From Thermoleophilia bacterium (GTDB lineage Bacteria > Actinomycetota > Thermoleophilia > Gaiellales > Gaiellaceae), in assembly GCA_025923055.1 (NCBI GenBank), contig JAICGP010000002.1:1-45408 (forward strand): a stretch of 45,408 bases of DNA, written 5' to 3'. Position 1 is the stretch's first letter, and the number at the start of each line of letters is the position of its first letter. Shown piece by piece: positions 16,910 to 24,670 of the stretch. Position numbers and translations under genes: made by a program. A model generated the notes under the pieces. That model was not told where the DNA came from. It did not search any database and saw only the letters and a program-made list of their open reading frames with translations.

Positions 16910-16925
16910 GCTTCGGCGACGTGGG

Positions 16926-16955
16926 GACGGACGGGCCCGCAGGGGCCCGTCCGTC
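16926..16955. terminator. Perfect 13-bp hairpin
   Basis: GACGGACGGGCCC-gcag-GGGCCCGTCCGTC. Confidence 0.6.
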
Positions 16956-16972
16956 GCTGCGAGGATGGCGTC

Positions 16973-17479
16973 GTGCACCGTCTGGCCGTCGCCGCCTGCC
17001 TCCTCGTCCTCGTCGCCGCATGCGGTGGAGACGACGACGCCGGGACGCAGGCGACGGGCGCGGCGACGACGACGGCGCCCGCGACGACGGGGGGCGAGGA
17101 GGAGGGCGGGCCGCGCGTCGTCGTCGAGACCGACGCCGGCGAGGTCGTCTTCGAGGTCGAGGTCGCGGACAGCCCGGACGAGCGGGAGGTCGGCCTCATG
17201 AACCGGGAGTCGCTGCCGCGCGACTCCGGCATGATCTTCCTCTTCGAAAGCGACTCGAGCGGCGGCTTCTGGATGAAGAACACGCTCATCCCGCTCTCGA
17301 TCGCCTTCGCGGACGCGGGCGGGACGATCCTCCGCATCCTCGACATGGAGCCGTGCGAGGCGGACCCGTGCCAGATCTACGATCCGGGCGTCTTCTACCG
17401 GAGCGCGCTCGAGGTGAACCGCGGCGCCTTCGACCGGCTCGGCGTCGAGGAGGGCGACCGCCTCAGGCTGGAGCGGTGA
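16973..17479 (+). CDS. DUF192-family lipoprotein
   Basis: Lipobox-like LLVLVAAC; VADSPDEREVGLMNRESLPRDSGMIFLFE...GGFWMKNTLIPLSIAF. Confidence 0.9.
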   Translation: MHRLAVAACLLVLVAACGGDDDAGTQATGAATTTAPATTGGEEEGGPRVVVETDAGEVVFEVEVADSPDEREVGLMNRESLPRDSGMIFLFESDSSGGFWMKNTLIPLSIAFADAGGTILRILDMEPCEADPCQIYDPGVFYRSALEVNRGAFDRLGVEEGDRLRLER

Positions 17480-17855
17480 GGACGGCCTCGGCCTCGATCT
17501 CGAGCAGCCAGCGCGGGTCGAGCAGGGCGGCGACGACGACGGTCGTGTTCGCGGGCCGGATCTCGGCGAAGGCCTCGCCGTGTGCCGACGCGAAGCCGTC
17601 GAACTGGCCGGCGTCCGTCAGGTAGACCCGCGTCCGCACGACGTCCCCCAGCGAGCCGCCCGCCCGCTCGAGCGCCGCGGCGACGATCTCCAGGCAGCGT
17701 TTCGCCTGCCCGTACGGGTCGGCCGGAGGATCGGCGCCGTCCGGCATGATCGGCGCGCACCCGGCCACGAAGACGCGGTCGCCGACGCGGACCGCGCGCG
17801 AGTAGCCGACGACCGGCTCGTACGGGGACCCCGAGGAGATCAGCTGCCGCTCCAC
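17463..17855 (-). CDS. RidA/YjgF-family protein
   Basis: YSRAVRVGDRVFVAGCAP...DVVRTRVYLTD. Confidence 0.88.
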   Translation of the reverse strand: MERQLISSGSPYEPVVGYSRAVRVGDRVFVAGCAPIMPDGADPPADPYGQAKRCLEIVAAALERAGGSLGDVVRTRVYLTDAGQFDGFASAHGEAFAEIRPANTTVVVAALLDPRWLLEIEAEAVLTAPA

Positions 17856-17880
17856 CGCCGACTAGTATCGCGGGCCGACC

Positions 17881-18690
17881 GTGCGGGCGCTCGAGCAGAT
17901 CGACTCGTGGCCGGCTGCCACCGCCGCCGTCGCCGTCGTCACGCCCGCGGGCGTCGTCGCGCAGCGAGGCCCCGGCGACCTCGGCCTCCGCTGGGCGTCC
18001 GTGACGAAGCTCTGCACGGCGCTCGCCGCCCTCGTCGCGGCGGAGGAGGCGGTCCTGGACCTCGACGAGCCGGCCGGGCCGCCCGGCGCGACCGTGCGCC
18101 ACCTGCTCGCGCACGCCTCCGGGCTCCCCTTCGAGGGCGACGCGCCGATCGGCCGGCCGGGCGAGCGGCGGATCTACTCGAACGCGGGCTTCGACCTGCT
18201 CGGGGAGCTGCTCGCCGAGCGCGCCGAGATGCCGTTCGCGGAGTACCTGCACGAGGCCGTGCTCGGCCCGCTCGCGCTCGCGGGAACGCAGCTCCGCGGC
18301 CGTCCCTCGGAGGGACTTCACGGGCCGCTCGCCGACCTCGGGCGGCTGGGACGGGAGCTGCTGGCGCCGACGCTCGTGGCGCCGGAGACGCTCGCGGAGG
18401 CGACGGCGGTCGCCTTCCCCGGCCTCGCCGGCGTCCTGCCCGGTCTGGGTCGCCAGGATCCGAACGACTGGGGCCTCGGCTTCGAGCTCAAGGACGCGAA
18501 GACGCCGCACTGGACGGGCTCGCGAAACTCGCCGCACACCTTCGGGCACTTCGGCGGCGCCGGAACCTTCCTCTGGGTCGACCCCGAGGTCGGCTGCGCC
18601 TGCGCGTGCCTCACCGACCTGGAGTTCGACGAGTGGGCGCTCGCGGCCTGGCCGCCGCTCTCCGACGCGATCCTCGAGGCGCTAGCCTGA
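17881..18690 (+). CDS. Serine hydrolase, beta-lactamase/class C-like
   Basis: SVTK motif (WASVTKLCTALAAL), YSNAGFDLLGELL, HFGGAGTF. Confidence 0.88.
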   Translation: MRALEQIDSWPAATAAVAVVTPAGVVAQRGPGDLGLRWASVTKLCTALAALVAAEEAVLDLDEPAGPPGATVRHLLAHASGLPFEGDAPIGRPGERRIYSNAGFDLLGELLAERAEMPFAEYLHEAVLGPLALAGTQLRGRPSEGLHGPLADLGRLGRELLAPTLVAPETLAEATAVAFPGLAGVLPGLGRQDPNDWGLGFELKDAKTPHWTGSRNSPHTFGHFGGAGTFLWVDPEVGCACACLTDLEFDEWALAAWPPLSDAILEALA

Positions 18691-18694
18691 GGGC

Positions 18695-18892
18695 ATGCTC
18701 GAGTGGATCCTCGTCGGGCTCGGCTACGCCTTCGGGCTCCTCTTCTTCCAGCTGCTCGGCGGCATCGGCGCGGCCGGCCGGGCGATCGAGCGCTGGGGAC
18801 GCGAGAGCTCCGTGCGGCGCATCGAGCGGAGCGGCCTCTCGCCGCAGAGCTTCGCCCACTCCCGCCTCGCCCGCCGCCGCCCCGCCGGCTAG
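18695..18892 (+). CDS. Small hypothetical membrane protein
   Basis: 65-aa ORF; one hydrophobic segment and basic tail; immediately downstream of preceding CDS. Confidence 0.55.
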   Translation: MLEWILVGLGYAFGLLFFQLLGGIGAAGRAIERWGRESSVRRIERSGLSPQSFAHSRLARRRPAG

Positions 18893-18916
18893 CCCCCGGA
18901 GCCTGGTAACAGACCG

Positions 18917-19216
18917 TTAGGGAGCGCGTTCGGCGGCGATCGCCTCGTACCGGGCCTGGTCGCACGTCGCCACGGCCGCCGGCGTGAGCGCCCGCGCGCT
19001 GCCGGCGAGCCGGTCGCCGGGGCGGAGGACGCCGCCGCCGCCGCTCAGCATGCCGCCCAGGACAACCGCGTAGAGCCCCGCCGCGTCGACCTCCTCGCCG
19101 GGGGCGAGCTCGTGGCGCTCCATCTCGCGGGCGAGCCTCGTCAGCGCCTCGCCGGGCAGGACGCCGAGCTCGGCGACCCGCGAGAGCTCGTGGACGGTCG
19201 CCGCCTCGTGCCTCAC
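18917..19216 (-). CDS. Small hypothetical protein, possible partial cyclic-nucleotide-binding fold
   Basis: GTG start overlaps stop of the upstream acidic ORF; LYAVVLGGMLSGGGGVLRPGDRLAGSARALTPAAVATCD resembles a cNMP-binding jelly roll. Confidence 0.45.
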   Translation of the reverse strand: MRHEAATVHELSRVAELGVLPGEALTRLAREMERHELAPGEEVDAAGLYAVVLGGMLSGGGGVLRPGDRLAGSARALTPAAVATCDQARYEAIAAERAP

Positions 19217-19344
19217 TCGTCCCCCGAGCGGGCCTCGCCGGGATCGTCGTGACCCGGGCCGCGCTGCGCGTCTTCCTCCTCCCGTCGCTCCGGCGGGGCG
19301 TCCTTCTCCTCCTCGGTGGGCTCGGGAGACTCCGGAGTCGACAT
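19213..19344 (-). CDS. 43-aa acidic small protein
   Basis: MSTPESPEPTEEEKDAPPERREEEDAQRGPGHDDPGEARSGDE; stop overlaps next start (GTGA). Confidence 0.45.
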   Translation of the reverse strand: MSTPESPEPTEEEKDAPPERREEEDAQRGPGHDDPGEARSGDE

Positions 19345-19358
19345 ATAGGCTCGATCCT

Positions 19359-19892
19359 ATGGCAACCGCGGCGCAGCTCGCGGAGTGGCGAACGTGTCCG
19401 CGCTGCGGGGCCGGGCTCGAGCACCGAGAGGCCGCGGTCTCGTGCCCGTCGTGCGGGCTCGAGCAGTACGCCAACCCGGCTCCGACGGCGAGCGGCCTCG
19501 TACGCGACGGCGAGGGCCGCGTCCTGCTCGCCCGCCGTGCGCATCACCCCGGCGAGGGCCTGTGGGACCTCCTCGGCGGTTTCGTGGACGAGGGCGAGGA
19601 CGCGCTCGCCACGCTCCGCCGCGAGCTGCGCGAGGAGACGGGGCTCGACGTGGCCGAGGTGGGCGAGTTCCTCGGCGCTGTCCCGGACACGTACGGCGAG
19701 GACGGGATCGCGACGCTGAACCTCTACTGGGCGGTGCGGCTCGAGGACGGCAGCCCGGAGCCGGCCGACGACGTCGCCGCCCTCGAGTGGGTGCCGAAGG
19801 ACCGCCTGCCGCCGCGCTCCGAGTTCGCCTTCGCCAACACGATCCAGATCCTGGAGCGTGCCGGCGCGACGTTCCGGGACCCGCCGGGCTAG
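19359..19892 (+). CDS. NUDIX hydrolase with N-terminal zinc ribbon
   Basis: CPRCGAG...CPSCG and Nudix box GGFVDEGEDALATLRRELREETG. Confidence 0.93.
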   Translation: MATAAQLAEWRTCPRCGAGLEHREAAVSCPSCGLEQYANPAPTASGLVRDGEGRVLLARRAHHPGEGLWDLLGGFVDEGEDALATLRRELREETGLDVAEVGEFLGAVPDTYGEDGIATLNLYWAVRLEDGSPEPADDVAALEWVPKDRLPPRSEFAFANTIQILERAGATFRDPPG

Positions 19893-19907
19893 CCCGAAGG
19901 GCGGCGG

Positions 19908-20747
19908 GTGCTGGGGCCGCTGCTCGCCCTCGGGGCGAGCCTGAGCTGGGGGCTCGGCGACTTCCTGGGCGGCCTCCGCGCCCGGCGCCTGCCGCTCCTC
20001 ACGGTGCTCGTCGTGTCGCAGGCGGCCGGGGTCGCCTCCATCGCGCTCGTCGTCGCCGTGCGCGGCGAGGGAGCGCCCGGCGGCAGGCACCTCGCCTACG
20101 CGGCGCTGGCCGGCCTCGTCGGCGCCGCGGGGCTCGCGGCTCTCTACCGCGGCCTCGCGGTCGGCGCGATGAGCGTCGTCGCGCCGTTGGCCGCGACCGC
20201 TGCGGTCGTCCCCGTCGTCGCCGGGCTCGCGCGGGGCGAGCGTCCCTCGGCGGTCCAGGGCGCCGGCATCGCGCTCGCCCTCGTGGGCGTCCTGCTCGCG
20301 GCGCGCGACCCCTCGGCGGGCGGCACGCGGTCGGGCATGGCGGCCGGAGTCGGCCTCGCGCTCGTGGCGGCGCTCTGCTTCGGGCTCCTCCTCGTTGCGC
20401 TCGACGCGGCGAGCGAGGGAGACGCGCTCTGGGCGACGCTCGCCATGCGGGCCGCCTCGTTCTCGCTGCTCGCGGCCGCCGCCCTCGCGCTCCGGCCGAG
20501 CCTCGCGCTCGGCGAGCGCGATCTCGTCGCGCTCGCCCTCGTCGGCGTCCTCGACACCGCCGGGAACGCGCTCTTCGCGCTCGCCTCCACCGAGAGCCTG
20601 CTGAGCGTCGCCTCGGTCCTTGCCCAGCTCTACCCGGTCGTGACCGTGCTCCTCGCCAGGCTCGTCCTCTCCGAGCGGATCGCGCGCTCGCAGGGAGCGG
20701 GCGTCGTCGCGGCGCTCGCCGGCGTGGCGCTCATCACCGCGGGCTAG
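19908..20747 (+). CDS. EamA/DMT-family transporter
   Basis: Ten hydrophobic segments in two halves; LSWGLGDFLGG and LYPVVTVLLARLVLSERIARSQGAGVVAALAGVALI. Confidence 0.87.
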   Translation: MLGPLLALGASLSWGLGDFLGGLRARRLPLLTVLVVSQAAGVASIALVVAVRGEGAPGGRHLAYAALAGLVGAAGLAALYRGLAVGAMSVVAPLAATAAVVPVVAGLARGERPSAVQGAGIALALVGVLLAARDPSAGGTRSGMAAGVGLALVAALCFGLLLVALDAASEGDALWATLAMRAASFSLLAAAALALRPSLALGERDLVALALVGVLDTAGNALFALASTESLLSVASVLAQLYPVVTVLLARLVLSERIARSQGAGVVAALAGVALITAG

Positions 20748-20781
20748 CGTCGCAGAACTAGCCCAATGGACGGTCCGGATA

Positions 20782-20799
20782 GGCCGAACGGCCTATACA
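20782..20799. repeat. 18-bp palindrome ATAGGCCG-AA-CGGCCTAT
   Basis: Perfect 8+2+8 inverted repeat; related to the one near 24558. Confidence 0.6.
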
Positions 20800-20833
20800 G
20801 ATCTTCCGACGCGCAGCCGATAATCGGCGCACC

Positions 20834-20977
20834 GTGAGCGACTTCGGCCTGCACTCCATCGACGACCACCTGCGCGAGGACTGGGTCGACGCCTGGATCG
20901 CGGAGGGCCTCGACGCCGTCGAGGCGTACCTCCGCAACCACGCGGCGTTCGACTCGTTCCTCGAGGACCGCGAGTAG
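20834..20977 (+). CDS. 47-aa small protein
   Basis: GTG start; MSDFGLHSIDDHLREDWVDAWIAEGLDAVEAYLRNHAAFDSFLEDRE; below the ORF-track cutoff. Confidence 0.5.
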   Translation: MSDFGLHSIDDHLREDWVDAWIAEGLDAVEAYLRNHAAFDSFLEDRE

Positions 20978-20992
20978 CGGTCCCGCCGGGTA

Positions 20993-21313
20993 CTAGGCCT
21001 CGACGAGGCCCAGCGACCGCTCGAGCATCCGCTTCGGCTGCGCGCCGATCGCGGCGGCTGCGGGCTCTCCGCCCTTGAAGAGGACGATTGTGGGGATCGA
21101 GAGGATCCCGTAGCGCTGCGCAAGCTCGGGCTCCTCGTCGATGTTCACCTTGACGAGGCGGACCTCGTCCGCGCGCTCATCGGCGATCTGCTCGAGTACG
21201 GGGGATACGGCCCGGCAGGGGCCACACCACTCCGCCCAGAAGTCGACGATCACCGGGGTCTCGCTCTGGAGGACCTCCGAGTCGAACTCGGAGGTCGTGA
21301 TTGCGTTTGCCAT
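20993..21313 (-). CDS. trxA: Thioredoxin
   Basis: VIVDFWAEWCGPCRAVSPVLEQIA, IPTIVLFKGGE. Confidence 0.97.
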   Translation of the reverse strand: MANAITTSEFDSEVLQSETPVIVDFWAEWCGPCRAVSPVLEQIADERADEVRLVKVNIDEEPELAQRYGILSIPTIVLFKGGEPAAAAIGAQPKRMLERSLGLVEA

Positions 21314-21341
21314 GTCTCCTCAAACGTAGACTGAGCGCCAG

Positions 21342-24300
21342 ATGTTCCGGCCCCTACCGCGCGTCCCGGACCACCCGGCCATCGAGCTGGAGGTCCTCTC
21401 CTGGTGGGACGAACGCGAAACGTTCGGGAAGGTCCGGGAGCAGAACCGCGGCGGCCCGAGGTGGAGCTTCGTCGACGGCCCGGTGACGGCGAACAGGATG
21501 GTGCTCGGCGTTCACACCGCCTGGGGGCGCACGCTCAAGGACGTCTTCCAGCGCTACAAGGCCATGCGCGGCTTCGACCAGCGCTACCAGAACGGCTTCG
21601 ACTGCCAGGGGCTCTGGATCGAGGTCGGCGTCGAGCGCGAGCTCGGTCTCAACTCCAAGCGCGAGATCGAGGAGTACGGCCTGGCCCAGTTCGCGAGACG
21701 CTGCCGGGACGTGGTTGCGCGGTCGTCCAGGGCGCTGACCGAGGGCTCCATCCGGCTTGGCCAATGGATGGACTGGGGCAACGACTACTTCACGTTCAGC
21801 GACACGAACATCGAGTACATCTGGCGCTTCCTGCAGCGAATGCACGAGCAGGGCTATCTCTACAAGGGCCACCGCTCGACGGAATGGTGCCCGCGCTGCG
21901 GCACTTCGATCTCCGCGCACGAGCTCGTCGGCAGCTACGAGGACCGCTCGGACCCGTCGCTCTTCATTCGCCTGCCGCTCCTCGACCGCCCGGGTGAGTC
22001 GCTGGCGGTCTGGACGACGACGCCGTGGACACTGCCCGCGAATGTCGCGGCCGCGGTCAATCCCGAGGCCGAATACGGCCGCAGGGCCGACGGCGAGTGG
22101 TGGGCGGTCGCGCGCGACCCCGACGCCGAGTTCGTCGAGCGCAGGCCCGGCGCCGACCTCGTCGGTCTCCGCTACCAAGGGCCCTTCGATCATCTTCCGG
22201 CGGTCGCCGCTATCGAGCACCGCGTCATCCCCTGGGAAGACGTCTCCTTAGAGGAGGGCACCGGGGTCGTCCACATCGCGCCCGGCTGCGGCGCAGAGGA
22301 CTTCGAGCTCTCCCGTGTCCACGACCTGGAGGTGCTGACGCCCGTAGACGAGGCGGGGCGTTTCTACGCCGACTACGGCTGGCTCCACGGCCTCAGCACG
22401 GTCGAGGTCGCGGAGCAGATCGTCGTCGACCTCGGCGAGCGCGGGAAGCTCATCTCGGCCGGGGAGATCGAGCACCGCTTCCCCTTCTGCTGGCGCTGCC
22501 ACACGCCGCTCATCTTCAGGATCGCCGACGACTGGTTCATCGCCGTCGACGAGCTCCGGCCGAAGCTGATCGCGGCGAACGAGACCGTCCGCTGGACGCC
22601 GGAGTACTTCGGCAAGCGCATGGAGGACTGGCTCCAGAACATGGGCGACTGGAACATCTCCCGCCGCCGCTACTTCGGCCTGCCGCTGCCGTTCTACCCC
22701 TGTGAGTGCGGGCACCTGACCGTCGTCGGCTCGACGGCGCAGCTGGCCGAGCTGGCAACGGCCGGCCTCGACCAACTGGAGGAGCTGCACAGGCCCTGGA
22801 TCGACGAGGTCACGATCCGCTGCGAGGCCTGCGGAAACGAGAACGTCCGCCGCATCCCGGAGGTCGGGGACGTCTGGCTCGACGCGGGGATCGTGCCGCT
22901 CTCGACGCTCGGCTGGGAGAACCCCGAGTGGGTGGAGAACGGCTACGCGACCGGCGCCTCGGCAGGCCTGTCCGGCGCGGACCTGCCCGACCATGCATAT
23001 TGGCAGACGTGGTTCCCGGCGGATTGGGTCTCCGAGATGCGGGAGCAAATCCGCCTCTGGTTCTACTCGCAGCTCTTCATGTCGGTGGCGCTCGTGGGGA
23101 AGCCGCCGTTTCGCTCCGTGCTCGGCTACGAGAAGATGCTCGACGAACGCGGCCAGGAGATGCACAGCTCGTGGGGGAACACGATCGATGCGCCGGAGGC
23201 GTTTGCCCGTATCGGCGCCGACGTCATGCGCTGGCAGTTCTGCGCCCAGCCGCCCGACCGCAACCTGCTCTTCGGCTACGGCCCGGCGAAGGAGATCAAG
23301 CGGAAGCTCCTGACCCTCTGGAATTCCGTCCGCTTCCTCGTCGACTACGCGAATATCGAGCGCTTCACGCCGGGGTACGCCGACCTCGACCGTTCACCGC
23401 TGAGCGACACCTCACGGCCCCTCGACCGCTGGCTCGTCGAGCGGACCCGCAGGTACGTCGCCGACGCCACCCGGGCGCTCGAGGACCAGCTCACGCACCG
23501 GCTCATCGAGGCCTTCGAGGCGTTCGTGGACGACGTCTCCAACTGGTACATCCGCCGCTCGCGCCGCCGCTTCTGGGACGGCGACGAGGAGGCGTTCCGG
23601 GCCCTTTGGCACGCGCTCGTCCAGGGCCTGCGCTGCGTCGCCCCGGTGCTGCCGTTCCTCGCGGAGCACCTCTGGCGCAACCTCGTCGCGGACGCCTGCG
23701 AGGACGCTCCGGAGAGCGTCTTCCTCGCCGGCTGGCCCGAGCTCGAGGAGCCGGACGGCGCGCTGCTGGCCGAGATCGCCGAGGTGCGCGCCATCGTCGA
23801 GCTCGGGCACCGCGCCCGCGGCGCGGCCGAGATCAAGCTCCGCCAGCCTCTTCGGGCGCTCGTCGTGGAAGGGGGCTCCGACAGGGCGGCCGGGCACGCG
23901 GAGGAGATCGCCGACGAGCTCCGCGTCAAGACGGTGAGGTTCGAGCCGATCGCCGGAGCAACCGTCCGGGCGAAGCCGAACCTCAAGCTGCTCGGCCCCA
24001 AGCTGGGCGCCAACCTGCCGCCGATCCGGGAGGCGCTCGCCGAGGGGCGCTTCGAGCAGGTCGGCGACGGTCGCGTCCGCGTGGAGGGGCGCGAGCTCGA
24101 GGCCGACGAGGTCTTCGTGGAGCGGGCGGCGCCCGAGGGCTGGACGCTCGCCGAGAGCGACTCGCTCTCGGTCGCGCTCGACCTCCGCCTCGATCCCGAG
24201 CTCGAGGCCGAGGGGCGCGTCTACGACCTCGTCCACACGGTCAACTCGATGCGCAGGGAGCAGGGGCTCGAGCTCACCGACCGCATCGTCCTCACGCTGC

Positions 24301-24401
24301 CCGACGGCGACGACCTCGAGCGGTTCGGCGACTGGATCAAGTCGGAGACCCTCGCCGTCGAGATCGAGCGCGGCGACCGGCTGGCGCTGCGCAAGGCCTA
24401 G
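21342..24401 (+). CDS. ileS: Isoleucyl-tRNA synthetase
   Basis: Class I aaRS; GVHTAWGRTLKDVFQRYKAMRG, TTTPWTLPANVAAAVNP, CWRCHTPLIFR, NWYIRRSRRRFW. Confidence 0.97.
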   Translation: MFRPLPRVPDHPAIELEVLSWWDERETFGKVREQNRGGPRWSFVDGPVTANRMVLGVHTAWGRTLKDVFQRYKAMRGFDQRYQNGFDCQGLWIEVGVERELGLNSKREIEEYGLAQFARRCRDVVARSSRALTEGSIRLGQWMDWGNDYFTFSDTNIEYIWRFLQRMHEQGYLYKGHRSTEWCPRCGTSISAHELVGSYEDRSDPSLFIRLPLLDRPGESLAVWTTTPWTLPANVAAAVNPEAEYGRRADGEWWAVARDPDAEFVERRPGADLVGLRYQGPFDHLPAVAAIEHRVIPWEDVSLEEGTGVVHIAPGCGAEDFELSRVHDLEVLTPVDEAGRFYADYGWLHGLSTVEVAEQIVVDLGERGKLISAGEIEHRFPFCWRCHTPLIFRIADDWFIAVDELRPKLIAANETVRWTPEYFGKRMEDWLQNMGDWNISRRRYFGLPLPFYPCECGHLTVVGSTAQLAELATAGLDQLEELHRPWIDEVTIRCEACGNENVRRIPEVGDVWLDAGIVPLSTLGWENPEWVENGYATGASAGLSGADLPDHAYWQTWFPADWVSEMREQIRLWFYSQLFMSVALVGKPPFRSVLGYEKMLDERGQEMHSSWGNTIDAPEAFARIGADVMRWQFCAQPPDRNLLFGYGPAKEIKRKLLTLWNSVRFLVDYANIERFTPGYADLDRSPLSDTSRPLDRWLVERTRRYVADATRALEDQLTHRLIEAFEAFVDDVSNWYIRRSRRRFWDGDEEAFRALWHALVQGLRCVAPVLPFLAEHLWRNLVADACEDAPESVFLAGWPELEEPDGALLAEIAEVRAIVELGHRARGAAEIKLRQPLRALVVEGGSDRAAGHAEEIADELRVKTVRFEPIAGATVRAKPNLKLLGPKLGANLPPIREALAEGRFEQVGDGRVRVEGRELEADEVFVERAAPEGWTLAESDSLSVALDLRLDPELEAEGRVYDLVHTVNSMRREQGLELTDRIVLTLPDGDDLERFGDWIKSETLAVEIERGDRLALRKA

Positions 24402-24423
24402 CGGCGGAGGCCCCGGAAAGGAG

Positions 24424-24462
24424 AAAGCCCGCCGCTCGGGGGGTAAGCGCGGCGGGCTTTCC
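24424..24462 (+). terminator. Rho-independent terminator downstream of ileS
   Basis: AAAGCCCGCCGC...GCGGCGGGCTTT 12-bp stem ending in a T run. Confidence 0.85.
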
Positions 24463-24557
24463 CACATTGCTCACCGCGGACTACATGGCCAGGGACACAC
24501 ACCGCGGTTCGCATCGCCCAGTGCGGGCCACCGTATCTCGCCCCGAGCTCACTTCCA

Positions 24558-24575
24558 ATGGGCCGAACGGCCCAT
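24558..24575. repeat. 18-bp palindrome ATGGGCCG-AA-CGGCCCAT
   Basis: Perfect 8+2+8 inverted repeat differing from the 20782 copy by one compensatory pair. Confidence 0.6.
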
Positions 24576-24670
24576 CTTTGTAAACCGTATCCGGATGTCT
24601 TACGAACCGCAAATCTCGGAGCGGCGGGACGACCGTCGGAGCCGGGCCTCCCTATCATCTGGGCAAGGTC

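Noticed and set aside
14821-17625. 934-aa plus ORF
   Set aside because: Low-complexity antisense shadow of the peroxiredoxin and GCS2 genes, then out-of-frame over DUF192
21314-21341. T-box leader upstream of ileS
   Set aside because: Only 28 nt separate the divergent trxA start and the ileS ATG, too short for a T-box
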